From Falsiroseomonas bella (GTDB lineage: Bacteria; Pseudomonadota; Alphaproteobacteria; Acetobacterales; Acetobacteraceae), in assembly GCF_003173615.1 (NCBI RefSeq), contig NZ_QGNA01000001.1, positions 1,240,001 to 1,304,000 of the forward strand: a stretch of DNA of 64,000 nucleotides, read 5' to 3'. Under the pieces are notes generated by a model, which saw only the letters and a program-made list of their open reading frames with translations, searched no databases and was not told the origin of the DNA. The position numbers and the translations under genes are program-made. Shown piece after piece: positions 15,759-22,992 of the stretch (position 1 is its first letter; each line of letters begins with the position of its first letter).

Positions 15759-16192
15759 TCCTTCCAGCCGCCCATGCGGCAAAGCTTGCGCCAATGCTCC
15801 GCGCTCACCGGCATCACCGAAAGCCGCGACTGGCGCACCAGCGCGAGCTCGGTGAAGGCGGGGTCCGCCTTGATGGCCGCGAGCGTCACCGGCTGCGGCA
15901 TCGGGCCCACCGCCTTCACGTCCACGCAGACCCATTCGCCCTTGGGGTCGTCCGGGCCGACGGTGGGGTCGGGATAGGCCTCCCGCACCACCTCCACCAC
16001 GCCGACGATCTCCTTGCCGATGTTCGAATGGTAGAAGAAGGCGAGGTCGCCCTTCTTCATGGCCTGCAGGTTGGCCTTGGCCATGTGGTTGCGCACGCCG
16101 GTCCAGGGCTCGACCCCGTTGGCAACCTGCTGGTCCCAGGAGAAGGCATCGGGCTCGGACTTCACGAGCCAGTGGCTGCGGCCCCGCGCCAT
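15755..16192 (-). CDS. EVE domain protein
   Basis: This 145-residue protein is almost entirely one EVE domain: HWLVKSEPDAFSWDQ, then WTGVRNHMAKANLQAMKKGD, FFYHSNIGKEIVGVVEVV and RQSRLSVMPVSAEHW. EVE is a PUA-like fold that binds modified bases in DNA or RNA. The stand-alone form is common in proteobacteria and is usually housekeeping. Start ATG 16192 keeps the conserved N-terminus. It is divergent from ccmC and coupled to the Rieske gene downstream. Confidence 0.9.
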   Translation of the reverse strand: MARGRSHWLVKSEPDAFSWDQQVANGVEPWTGVRNHMAKANLQAMKKGDLAFFYHSNIGKEIVGVVEVVREAYPDPTVGPDDPKGEWVCVDVKAVGPMPQPVTLAAIKADPAFTELALVRQSRLSVMPVSAEHWRKLCRMGGWKE

Positions 16193-16327
16193 CTCAGGCA
16201 CGATCCTTTCCTGCGGCGCGGCGGAGGCGCATGGTGGCGACAGGCTCCCGGGTTTCGTCCCGGAAAGGCTCGTAACGCGCGACGGCTGTGGCTTCAATCC
16301 GCCGCGAGTCGCCCCTAGGTTAGTCTC

Positions 16328-17137
16328 GTGGACGCCAGCTCTTCCGCACCGACCCGGCCAACCGGGCCCCGCACCACCGTCCCGCCGCAGGGCGGCCGGT
16401 CCTTGCATCGCTTCGCGAATCCGGGGCGCTTCCTGCGCCTGACCGATGCCTGGATGCCCTGGCTCTGGGCGCTGGCGATCGCCGTGACGGCGGCCGGCGC
16501 GTATTGGGCGCTCGTCGTCTCGCCGACCGACTGGCAGCAGGGCGAGACGGTGCGGATCATGTACGTCCACGTGCCGATGGCCTGGCTGGCCATGGGCGGC
16601 TACACGGGCCTCGCGATCGTCTCGATCATGTCGCTGATCTGGAGGCACCCGCTGGCCGACCTGACGGCGCGGGAGCTGTCGCCGGTCGGCGCCGCGGCCA
16701 CCGCGCTGTGCCTGGCCACCGGCAGCCTCTGGGGCAAGCCGATGTGGGGCACCTGGTGGGTGTGGGATGCGCGGCTGACCTCGGTGCTGGTGCTGTTCTT
16801 CCTCTGGCTCGGCCATGCCGCGCTGGTGCGGGCTTTCGACGATACGGAGCGCGGCGCGCGGGCCGGGGCGATCCTCGCGCTGGTCGGGATCGTGAACATC
16901 CCGATCGTGAAGTTCTCGGTGGACTGGTGGAACACGCTGCACCAGCCCGCGAGCGTCACGCGGCTGGATGCGCCGGGAATGCATGTGGACATGCTCTATC
17001 CGCTGCTGACCTGCGCGCTGGGCTTCACGCTGCTGTTTGCAGTGGTCGTGCTGGCCCGCACGCGCGCGGCGGTGATGGAGCGACGGGTGCGCGCGCTGGA
17101 GATGGCGCGCGCCCGCCGGCTTGACGCACCGCAATGA
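16328..17137 (+). CDS. ccmC: Heme export/handling protein CcmC
   Basis: CcmC presents heme to the chaperone CcmE in the periplasm during cytochrome c maturation. The 269-residue form starts at GTG 16328. A TTG at 16403, with AGGGCGG upstream, would begin at the conserved LHRFANPGRF and fits the family N-terminus better. Six membrane helices, the tryptophan-rich heme loop (WGKPMWGTWWVWDARLTS) and histidines in YVHVPMAW and WWNTLHQPASV are present. It opens the ccmCDEFGHI run and overlaps ccmD by ATGA. ccmA and ccmB, which usually precede it, are missing here; the divergent EVE gene takes their place. Confidence 0.95.
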   Translation: MDASSSAPTRPTGPRTTVPPQGGRSLHRFANPGRFLRLTDAWMPWLWALAIAVTAAGAYWALVVSPTDWQQGETVRIMYVHVPMAWLAMGGYTGLAIVSIMSLIWRHPLADLTARELSPVGAAATALCLATGSLWGKPMWGTWWVWDARLTSVLVLFFLWLGHAALVRAFDDTERGARAGAILALVGIVNIPIVKFSVDWWNTLHQPASVTRLDAPGMHVDMLYPLLTCALGFTLLFAVVVLARTRAAVMERRVRALEMARARRLDAPQ

Positions 17138-17280
17138 CCACGCACTGGCTTCATGTGACCTTGTCCTGGGCCATCACGGCCCTGGTCTTCGGCGGCCTCG
17201 CCGTCGGCGCCTTCCTGCGCCAGCGCGCGGCGGCCGCGCGGCTGAAGCAACTCGATCCACGCGGGGAGCGGGAAGCGTGA
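17134..17280 (+). CDS. ccmD: Heme exporter protein CcmD (48 aa)
   Basis: This is a 48-residue, single-helix protein: HWLHVTLSWAITALVFGGL, then GAFLRQRAAAARL and a charged tail. CcmD is a small membrane subunit that helps release holo-CcmE from the CcmABC complex. Size, single helix and position directly after ccmC identify it despite little sequence conservation. The ATG overlaps the ccmC stop. Downstream lies repeat copy B, not a direct junction with ccmE. Confidence 0.85.
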   Translation: MTTHWLHVTLSWAITALVFGGLAVGAFLRQRAAAARLKQLDPRGEREA

Positions 17281-17285
17281 CGTAT

Positions 17286-17405
17286 CGGGCGACATGGGCC
17301 GCCACGGGCGGCCCCGCGCACAGACCGACCGTGTGGCCGGGCACAGCCGTGCTGAGGCGCGAAAGCCAAGGCCGCGGATGCGGCCGCCCGGCGTCTGAGG
17401 GCATC
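17286..17405 (+). repeat. Dispersed palindromic element, copy B
   Basis: The core at 17361-17402 has GCCAAG, stem GGCCGC/GCGGCC around GGAT, then CCCGGCG and TCTGAGGGC. Upstream it carries GCGCACAGACCGACC (shared with copy D) and hairpin GGGCCGCC/GGGCGGCC. It fills the ccmD-ccmE gap. Its 3' end, GAGGG at 17397-17401, lies six bases before the ccmE ATG and probably acts as the Shine-Dalgarno. Confidence 0.75.
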
Positions 17406-17407
17406 GC

Positions 17408-17944
17408 ATGACTTCTCGCAAGAAGCGCCGCATGTGGATCCTGGTCCTCTGCGGCATCGGGCTGGGCAGCGCCACGGCGCTGACGCTCACCGCCTTCCAG
17501 GACAACCTCGTCTTCTTCCGATCGCCCTCCGACATCGTGGCGGAGCGGCCGACGCCGGACCGCGCCTTCCGCCTCGGCGGGCTGGTCGAATCGGGCAGCG
17601 TGGAACGCCAGCCTGCTGTGGCTGGGCAGCGCCCGGTGGTGCATTTCCGTGTCACGGACGGCGCGAACATGATCCCCGTGGTCTATCAGGGCGTGCTGCC
17701 CGACCTGTTCCGGGAGGGCCAGGGCGTGGTCACCATGGGGCGCCTCGGCGTGGACGGCGTGTTCCGTGCCTCGGAAGTGCTGGCGCGCCATGACGAGACC
17801 TACATGCCGCCGGAGGTCGCGGACGCGCTGAAGCGCGCCGGCCACTGGAACCCGGCGCAGGGCGCGGCGCCGGACGCCGCCACCTGGAACACGCTCAATC
17901 CGCGCACGCAGCAGCCCACCATCCCCGGAAGGACCGGTTCTTGA
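17408..17944 (+). CDS. ccmE: Heme chaperone CcmE
   Basis: This 178-residue periplasmic heme chaperone is anchored by an N-terminal helix (about 9-30). It carries the OB-fold core LGGLVESGSVERQP, VHFRVTDGANMIPVVYQG and LPDLFREGQGVV. The covalent heme site is His128, with Tyr132, in LARHDETYMP. CcmE takes heme from CcmC and passes it to CcmF. Its translation start lies immediately after repeat copy B, which supplies the ribosome-binding sequence. It overlaps ccmF by TTGA. Confidence 0.96.
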   Translation: MTSRKKRRMWILVLCGIGLGSATALTLTAFQDNLVFFRSPSDIVAERPTPDRAFRLGGLVESGSVERQPAVAGQRPVVHFRVTDGANMIPVVYQGVLPDLFREGQGVVTMGRLGVDGVFRASEVLARHDETYMPPEVADALKRAGHWNPAQGAAPDAATWNTLNPRTQQPTIPGRTGS

Positions 17945-19920
17945 TCGCCGAGCTCGGCCACTTCGCCCTTGCCCTCGCGCTCGTCCTCGCGGTCGCGCAG
18001 ACCTTCCTGCCGCTGGTCGGCGCGGAGCGGCGCGATGCGCGGCTGATGGCCGCCGCCGGGCCGCTCGCCATCGGCCAGACGCTCGCCATCGCCGCGAGCT
18101 TCGCCTGCCTGATGTATGTCTATGCGGTGAACGACACGACGGTTCTCAACGTCGTGCAGAACAGCCACAGCGCGAAGCCGATGCTGTTCAAGATCACCGG
18201 CACCTGGGGCAACCATGAGGGGTCGCTGATCCTGTGGGTGCTGATCCTGGCGCTGTGCGGCCTGGCGGTGGCCGGGTTCGGGCGCGACCTTCCCTCCACG
18301 CTGAAGGCGCGCGTGCTCGGCGTGCTCGGCCTGATCTCGGTCGGCTTCCTCGCCTTCATCATCAAGACGTCCAACCCCTTCGAGCGGATGTGGCCGCCGC
18401 CGCCCGACGGGCAGGGGCTGAACCCGCTGCTGCAGGACATCGGGCTCGCGATGCATCCGCCGCTGCTCTACCTGGGCTATGTCGGCTATGCGGTGACCTT
18501 CGCCTTCGCCATCGCGGCGCTGATCGAAGGGCGCGTGGACGCGGCCTGGGGGCGCTGGGTGCGGCCCTGGTCGCTGGCCGCCTGGGCGTTCCTGACGCTC
18601 GGCATCGCGCTCGGCTCCTGGTGGGCCTATTACGAGCTCGGCTGGGGCGGCTACTGGTTCTGGGACCCGGTCGAGAACGCGTCCCTGCTGCCCTGGCTGA
18701 TCGGCACGGCGCTGCTGCACTCCGCGATCGTCGTGGAGAAGCGGGAGGCGCTGAAGACCTGGACCGTTCTGCTGGCGATCATCGCCTTCGGGATGAGCCT
18801 GCTCGGCACCTTCCTGGTGCGGTCGGGCGTGCTGAACTCGGTGCACGCCTTCGCCAACGATCCCGAACGCGGCATGTTCATCCTGGCGCTGCTGCTGTTC
18901 TACGTGGGCGGCGCCTTCCTGCTGTTCGCCTGGCGCGCGCAGATCATGGCGCCCACCGGCATCTTCGCGCCGATCTCGCGCGAGGGCGCGATCGTGCTGA
19001 ACAACCTGCTGGTCTGCTCGATCACCGCGGTGGTGTTCGTCGGCACGCTGTGGCCGATGTTCGCCGATGCGCTGTTCGGCGCGAAGGTCTCGGTAGGGCC
19101 GCCCTTCTTCAACATGGCGTCCTTCCCGCTGGTGGTGCCGCTGCTGCTGGCCATGGCGGCGGGGCCCCTGATGCCGTGGAAGCGCGCGCAGCTCTGGCCC
19201 GTGGTGCAGCGGCTGTGGGCTGCGGCGGTGATCGCGCTGCTGGCCTTCTTCGTCGCGCTGCTGCTGAGCGGCGAGCGCGTGCTGCCCGCCATCGGCTTCG
19301 CCTTCGCGGCCTGGACCATCGGCGCGGCGCTCACCGACATCGCGGATCGTACGGCCCTGTTCCGTACGCGGCTGTCGAATTCCTGGGCGCGCGCCAAGGG
19401 GCTGCCGCGCGCGGCCTGGGGCGCGGCCATCGCGCATGCCGGCGTCGGCATCGTGGCGGCCGGCATCGCGGGCATGGGCCTTGCGCAGGAGAAGCTTGTC
19501 GCGATGGCGCCCGGCGACACCACGGAGATGGCGGGCTACACGTGGCGCCTGGACGGTGTGCGCGACTTCACCGGGCCGAACTTCACGGCGCGCAAGGCGA
19601 CGATCACCGTGCTGCGCGACGGCGAGGTGCTGCATGTGATGGAGCCCTCGCGCCGCTGGTTCCCGATCGGCCGCCAGCACACCACCGAAGTCTCGATCCG
19701 CACCAACCTGCTGTATGACCTCTATGCCGTGGTCGGCGAGGAGGACCCGGCGACGGGCAAGGCGGTGGTGCGCATCCACTACAACCTGCTCGCGCCCTGG
19801 CTGTGGATCGGCGCGGCGATCATGGCGCTCGGCGGCGGGCTGTCGCTGGCGGACCGGCGCGTGCGCGTCTCGGTGCCGAACCGCAAGGCCGCGCTGCCGC
19901 GAGGCGCCGCCACCACATGA
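17941..19920 (+). CDS. ccmF: Cytochrome c heme lyase subunit CcmF
   Basis: This 659-residue polytopic protein starts at TTG 17941, which overlaps the ccmE stop. The WWD heme-handling loop is WGGYWFWDPVENASLLPWL. Other family landmarks are GTWGNHEGSLILWVLIL, MHPPLLYLGYVGY, LLGTFLVRSGVLNSVHAFA, and a C-terminal periplasmic domain ending in PWLWIGAAIMALGG. CcmF, with CcmH/I, ligates heme to apocytochromes. Repeat copy C follows within ten bases of the stop. Confidence 0.96.
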   Translation: MIAELGHFALALALVLAVAQTFLPLVGAERRDARLMAAAGPLAIGQTLAIAASFACLMYVYAVNDTTVLNVVQNSHSAKPMLFKITGTWGNHEGSLILWVLILALCGLAVAGFGRDLPSTLKARVLGVLGLISVGFLAFIIKTSNPFERMWPPPPDGQGLNPLLQDIGLAMHPPLLYLGYVGYAVTFAFAIAALIEGRVDAAWGRWVRPWSLAAWAFLTLGIALGSWWAYYELGWGGYWFWDPVENASLLPWLIGTALLHSAIVVEKREALKTWTVLLAIIAFGMSLLGTFLVRSGVLNSVHAFANDPERGMFILALLLFYVGGAFLLFAWRAQIMAPTGIFAPISREGAIVLNNLLVCSITAVVFVGTLWPMFADALFGAKVSVGPPFFNMASFPLVVPLLLAMAAGPLMPWKRAQLWPVVQRLWAAAVIALLAFFVALLLSGERVLPAIGFAFAAWTIGAALTDIADRTALFRTRLSNSWARAKGLPRAAWGAAIAHAGVGIVAAGIAGMGLAQEKLVAMAPGDTTEMAGYTWRLDGVRDFTGPNFTARKATITVLRDGEVLHVMEPSRRWFPIGRQHTTEVSIRTNLLYDLYAVVGEEDPATGKAVVRIHYNLLAPWLWIGAAIMALGGGLSLADRRVRVSVPNRKAALPRGAATT

Positions 19921-19930
19921 GAGTCTTCGT

Positions 19931-20012
19931 TATGCCCTCAAGCGCCGGGCGCCGCCTCCGGCGGCTTGGCTCGTCACGCCGGAGGCGTGCTGTTCGCACG
20001 ACGCATAGGCGG
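19931..20012 (-). repeat. Dispersed palindromic element, copy C
   Basis: Read on the minus strand the core is GAGCCAA, stem GCCGCC/GGCGGC around GGA, then GCCCGGCGCTTGAGGGC. A second hairpin, with arms around GCCGGAGGCG and ending GCACGACG, follows at about 19974-20003. This second module recurs in copies D and F. The element occupies the ccmF-ccmG gap. Confidence 0.75.
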
Positions 20013-20073
20013 CGGCGGCCATTCGGCCGCTCGGGCGGCTGCGCCGCCCGCCTGCCCCGCGGAGTGGGCTGAC

Positions 20074-20640
20074 ATGTCGCCTGCGTCGCGCCGCGCGCTG
20101 CTCTTCGCGCCTTTCGCCGTGGCGGCCGCCGGCGGCGTCGCCTTCTACGGCATGCTGCAGGGGATGAAGACCGGCGAATACAACCCGCGCGGCGTGCCCT
20201 CCGCGCTGATCGGGCAGCATGCGCCGGATTTCACGCTGCCTCCGCTCGATGGAGCGGACAGGCCGGCGCTGAGTGCCGCTGACCTGCGCAACCTGCCGGG
20301 CCCGGTGCTGGTGAATTTCTGGGCCAGCTGGTGCGTGCCCTGCATCATCGAGCATCCGCAGCTGATGCGCCTGTCGAACGAGGGCGTGCCGGTGTTCGGG
20401 ATCGCCTACAAGGACAAGCCCGCGGACAGCCTGAAATTCCTGCGCGAGCGCGGCAACCCGTTCCGTCGCCTGTCGAAGGACGAGCCCGGCCGCGTGGCGA
20501 TCGACTGGGGCGTCTACGGCGTGCCGGAGACCTATCTGCTGGACCGCCAGGGCATCATCCGCTGGCGCTTCGCCGGCCCCGTCACGCCCGACGTGCTCGA
20601 CCAGGATATCCGGCCGTTGCTCCGGCGGCATGCGTCATGA
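20074..20640 (+). CDS. ccmG: Thiol:disulfide interchange protein CcmG/DsbE
   Basis: This is a 188-residue membrane-anchored thioredoxin (helix about 7-27). The active site WCVPC has Cys87 and Cys90. DsbE hallmarks are PDFTLPPLDG, PVLVNFWASW, GIAYKDKPADSLKFL and the cis-Pro region VYGVPETYLLDRQGII. It reduces apocytochrome CXXCH cysteines before heme ligation. I start at ATG 20074; longer in-frame extension upstream would translate repeat copy C. The stop overlaps ATG 20637 of ccmH. Confidence 0.95.
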   Translation: MSPASRRALLFAPFAVAAAGGVAFYGMLQGMKTGEYNPRGVPSALIGQHAPDFTLPPLDGADRPALSAADLRNLPGPVLVNFWASWCVPCIIEHPQLMRLSNEGVPVFGIAYKDKPADSLKFLRERGNPFRRLSKDEPGRVAIDWGVYGVPETYLLDRQGIIRWRFAGPVTPDVLDQDIRPLLRRHAS

Positions 20641-21269
20641 GGTGCCCTCAGACGCCGGGCGGCGGCTCCGCCGCCCTGGCTTGGCGCAGGCCACCGTTGC
20701 GCGTGGCAGGGCTGTCGGTTTGTGCGCGGCGCGCATTCGCGCGCTCGGCCCGTGTCGTGCGGACAGCACGCCTCCGGCGTGGCGCGGGCCGCCTTCTGCT
20801 TCTCGTTTCCCTGCTGCTGCCGCTGCACGCTTTGGCGGTCAGCAATCCCGCGGACATGCTGCCCGACCCCGCGATGGAAGAGCGGGCGCGCAATCTGGGG
20901 CGCGACATCCGCTGCATGGTCTGCCAGAACCAGTCCATCGAGGACAGCGAAGTGGGCCTCGCACGCGACCTGCGGCTGATCGTGCGGGAGCGCATCGCCG
21001 CCGGCGAGACGGATGAGCAGGTGAAGGCCTTCCTGCACGCGCGCTACGGCGACTTCGTGCTGCTGAAGCCACCCTTCGCCTGGTCCACCGCCGCGCTCTG
21101 GGCGACGCCCGCCATCGCGGTGCTGCTCGGCCTCGGGCTGATCATCGCGATGCGCCGCCGGCAGGCCCAGGTCGCCGGCCCGCCGCCGCTGACCGAGGAG
21201 GAGCGGCGCAGGCTCGCCGCGCTGGGCGTGACACCGGGCGGCACGGGACAGGACGGAAAGCGGGCGTGA
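20637..21269 (+). CDS. ccmH: Cytochrome c maturation protein CcmH (CycL type)
   Basis: CcmH is a membrane-anchored oxidoreductase with the CXXC motif in IRCMVCQNQSIEDS, followed by ARDLRLIVRERIAAGETDEQV and one C-terminal helix (about residues 145-165). The ATGA start at 20637 gives 210 residues, but residues 2 to about 50 are encoded by repeat copy D. The signal peptide (LLLLVSLLLPLHALA) only begins at about residue 53. GTG 20757 would give 170 residues, closer to the family norm with a normal signal peptide, yet it also lies inside the repeat. I list the coupled start and regard the true one as unsettled. The stop overlaps GTG 21266 of ccmI. Confidence 0.88.
   Translation: MRCPQTPGGGSAALAWRRPPLRVAGLSVCARRAFARSARVVRTARLRRGAGRLLLLVSLLLPLHALAVSNPADMLPDPAMEERARNLGRDIRCMVCQNQSIEDSEVGLARDLRLIVRERIAAGETDEQVKAFLHARYGDFVLLKPPFAWSTAALWATPAIAVLLGLGLIIAMRRRQAQVAGPPPLTEEERRRLAALGVTPGGTGQDGKRA
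20641..20795 (-). repeat. Dispersed palindromic element, copy D, inside the 5' end of ccmH
   Basis: Read on the minus strand, the core is GCCAAGCCAGG, stem GGCGGC/GCCGCC around GGA, then CCCGGCGTCTGAGGGC. It lies at 20641-20690. Further along are GCGCACAAACCGACA and a hairpin around GCCGGAGGCGTGC with GCACGACA, which match modules of copies B, C and F. The whole element overlaps the first part of the ccmH frame. Confidence 0.75.
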
Positions 21270-22063
21270 CCATCTGGATTCTGATGGGCGCCCTCGCCCT
21301 TCTGGCGATGCTGCCGCTCGTCGTCATGCTGCTTCGCCCCGCCCGCGCGCGGGGCCGCGCCGAGGCCGATCTCGCGCTGTATCGCGCCCAGCTCGCCGAG
21401 CTCGACCGGGAGCGCGAGACCGGCCGGCTGGACGAGGCGGCGCATGCCGCCGCGACGCTCGAGGTGCAGCGGCGCATCCTCGCTGCGCCGAAGGACGATG
21501 CCGCCGGGGCCGGCAAGCGCAGCGCCGCCTTCCTCGCCGCCGCGCTGTTCCTGGTGCCGGCTGCCGCCATGGGCCTCTATCTGGTGCGCGGCATCCCCGA
21601 CATGCCGAGCGCGCCCTACGACCTGCGCCGCCAGCAGGCGGAGGCGGAGGAACAGCTGCTGACCGCGCTGCGCGCCCGCATCGCGCAGTTCGATCCGGGC
21701 AGCGAGCAGGCGCGGCAGGGCTTCATCCTGCTCGGCAATGCCGAGCGCAACCGTGGCCGCAACGCGGAGGCGCTGCAGGCCTGGACCCGTGCCCTTGCCG
21801 TGCGCTTCGAGCCGCAGCTCGCCGCCGACATCGCGGAGGTGCAGATGGAGGAGGGCAACTTCAACGAGGCCTCCGCCCTGCTCGCCCGCGCGCTCGCGCA
21901 GCAGCCGCAGGACATCCGCCTGCGCTTCATGACGGGCCTGGTGGAGGAGCGCGCCGGCCGCCCGGCGAATGCACGCCGCGTCTGGCAGTCCATCGTGGAC
22001 GAGGCGCCCCCCGGCGCGCCCTGGCGCGAGATGATGGAGCGGCGCATCCAGCGCCTGCCGTGA
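21266..22063 (+). CDS. ccmI: Cytochrome c biogenesis TPR protein CcmI (CycH)
   Basis: This 265-residue protein has two membrane helices (about 3-24 and 86-107) flanking a coiled region (LALYRAQLAELDRERETG, the CcmI signature). TPR-like helices follow from about 145 (GFILLGNAERNRGRNAEALQ, ASALLARALAQQPQDIRLRF). CcmI binds the C-terminus of apocytochrome c and delivers it to CcmFH. It is shorter at the C-terminus than E. coli-type proteins. GTG 21266 overlaps the ccmH stop. It ends the ccm run and converges on the hydrolase gene across copy E. Confidence 0.9.
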   Translation: MTIWILMGALALLAMLPLVVMLLRPARARGRAEADLALYRAQLAELDRERETGRLDEAAHAAATLEVQRRILAAPKDDAAGAGKRSAAFLAAALFLVPAAAMGLYLVRGIPDMPSAPYDLRRQQAEAEEQLLTALRARIAQFDPGSEQARQGFILLGNAERNRGRNAEALQAWTRALAVRFEPQLAADIAEVQMEEGNFNEASALLARALAQQPQDIRLRFMTGLVEERAGRPANARRVWQSIVDEAPPGAPWREMMERRIQRLP

Positions 22064-22110
22064 GCAGCGCTATCCCGATTTCCCGCTGAGCATGACCTGC
22101 GGCCCGCGCC

Positions 22111-22177
22111 GAGTGGCGCGAAGCGAGGCCGGCGGAGGCCGGCGCCGGCGACTGAGGGCGGATCGGTCACGATCCGC
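22111..22177 (+). repeat. Dispersed palindromic element, copy E, with terminal hairpin
   Basis: The core is GGCGCGAAGCGAG, stem GCCGGC/GCCGGC around GGAG, then GCCGGCGACTGAGGGC. A perfect 8-bp hairpin follows: GCGGATCG-GTCA-CGATCCGC (22158-22177), also present in copy F. The hairpin lies five bases beyond the stop of the minus-strand hydrolase gene, a terminator-like position. Confidence 0.75.
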
Positions 22178-22182
22178 ACCAA

Positions 22183-22992
22183 TCAGACTTTCGCGGCCTG
22201 CAGGAAGTCGAGCAGACGCGCGTTGAAGGCCTCGGGCTGCTCCCAGTTGATGGCGTGCCCGGTCTCCGGCAGCACATGCCAGTCGTGGCGCGGCAGATGC
22301 GCGGCCCAGATCCGCATCAGCGCCGGCGGCGCGTAGAGATCGGCGCCGGCCGCCATGACCATCACCGGGCAGAGGATGGCGGCGAGCTTCGCATAGGTGT
22401 TCGGGCTGCGCAGCGGCTGCGCCGTCGCGCCCTGCTGCTGCGCCGTCCGCTCGATCGCGACCCATTGCGCCGTGCCCTCAGGGTCGAGGGCGCGGAAGGT
22501 CGCGCCGACCTCGCGCAGCACGCCGGGCAGCGCCTTGAACTCGGGCGGCGTCAGGCGCGCATAGATCGCCTGCAGGTCGGGCTCGCTGAACTGGCCGTTG
22601 CTGGCGGCGACCGTCAGGCTCAGCACCCGGTCCGGCCGCCAGCTTGCGTAGTCGAGCGCCGCGAAGCCGCCGCCGGCGACGCCGACCAGGTGGAAGCGGG
22701 CGAGGCGAAGATGATCGGCCAGCGCGTCGAGATCCTCGGCGATGCTGCCCGGCTGCGTCCCTGTCTCCGGCTGGGCGAGGCTGCGACCCCAGCCGCGCCG
22801 GTCGAAGGCGATGGCGCGGAAGCCGGCCGCGACCAGCGCCGGCACCTGCTTCGCCCAGATCGCGCTGGTGCCGGTGTTGGGATGCAGCAGCACCACGGGC
22901 GGCGCGTCGCCGCCGCTGTCGGTGAACCACAGCTTCACGCCGGGAAGATCCGCATGACGGCCCGGCGGGCCCTCCGCGTCCGTCATCGCCAT
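22183..22992 (-). CDS. Alpha/beta-hydrolase fold protein lacking the nucleophile
   Basis: This 269-residue protein has the alpha/beta hydrolase layout: PVVLLHPNTGTSAIW (oxyanion region), FDRRGWGRS, the elbow, a lid, and the His motif PETGHAINWEQP. At the nucleophile elbow the usual GXSXG is GVAGG (residues 104-108), with Ala at the nucleophile site, so classical esterase chemistry is unlikely. It may be a lyase-like or non-catalytic member. I start at ATG 22992, preceded by GGAGGAA. ATG 22986 and ATG 23010 are alternatives. It overlaps the glycosyltransferase stop by ten bases, so it probably ends the EPS transcript. Confidence 0.82.
   Translation of the reverse strand: MAMTDAEGPPGRHADLPGVKLWFTDSGGDAPPVVLLHPNTGTSAIWAKQVPALVAAGFRAIAFDRRGWGRSLAQPETGTQPGSIAEDLDALADHLRLARFHLVGVAGGGFAALDYASWRPDRVLSLTVAASNGQFSEPDLQAIYARLTPPEFKALPGVLREVGATFRALDPEGTAQWVAIERTAQQQGATAQPLRSPNTYAKLAAILCPVMVMAAGADLYAPPALMRIWAAHLPRHDWHVLPETGHAINWEQPEAFNARLLDFLQAAKV

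Noticed and set aside
16193-16327. Promoter for ccmC in the EVE-ccmC gap
   Set aside because: The gap has no convincing -35/-10 pair; TAGGTT near 16314 is too weak to report.
19966-20073. N-terminal extension of CcmG reading through repeat copy C
   Set aside because: The extension is repeat-derived, and ATG 20074 gives the normal membrane anchor and family length.
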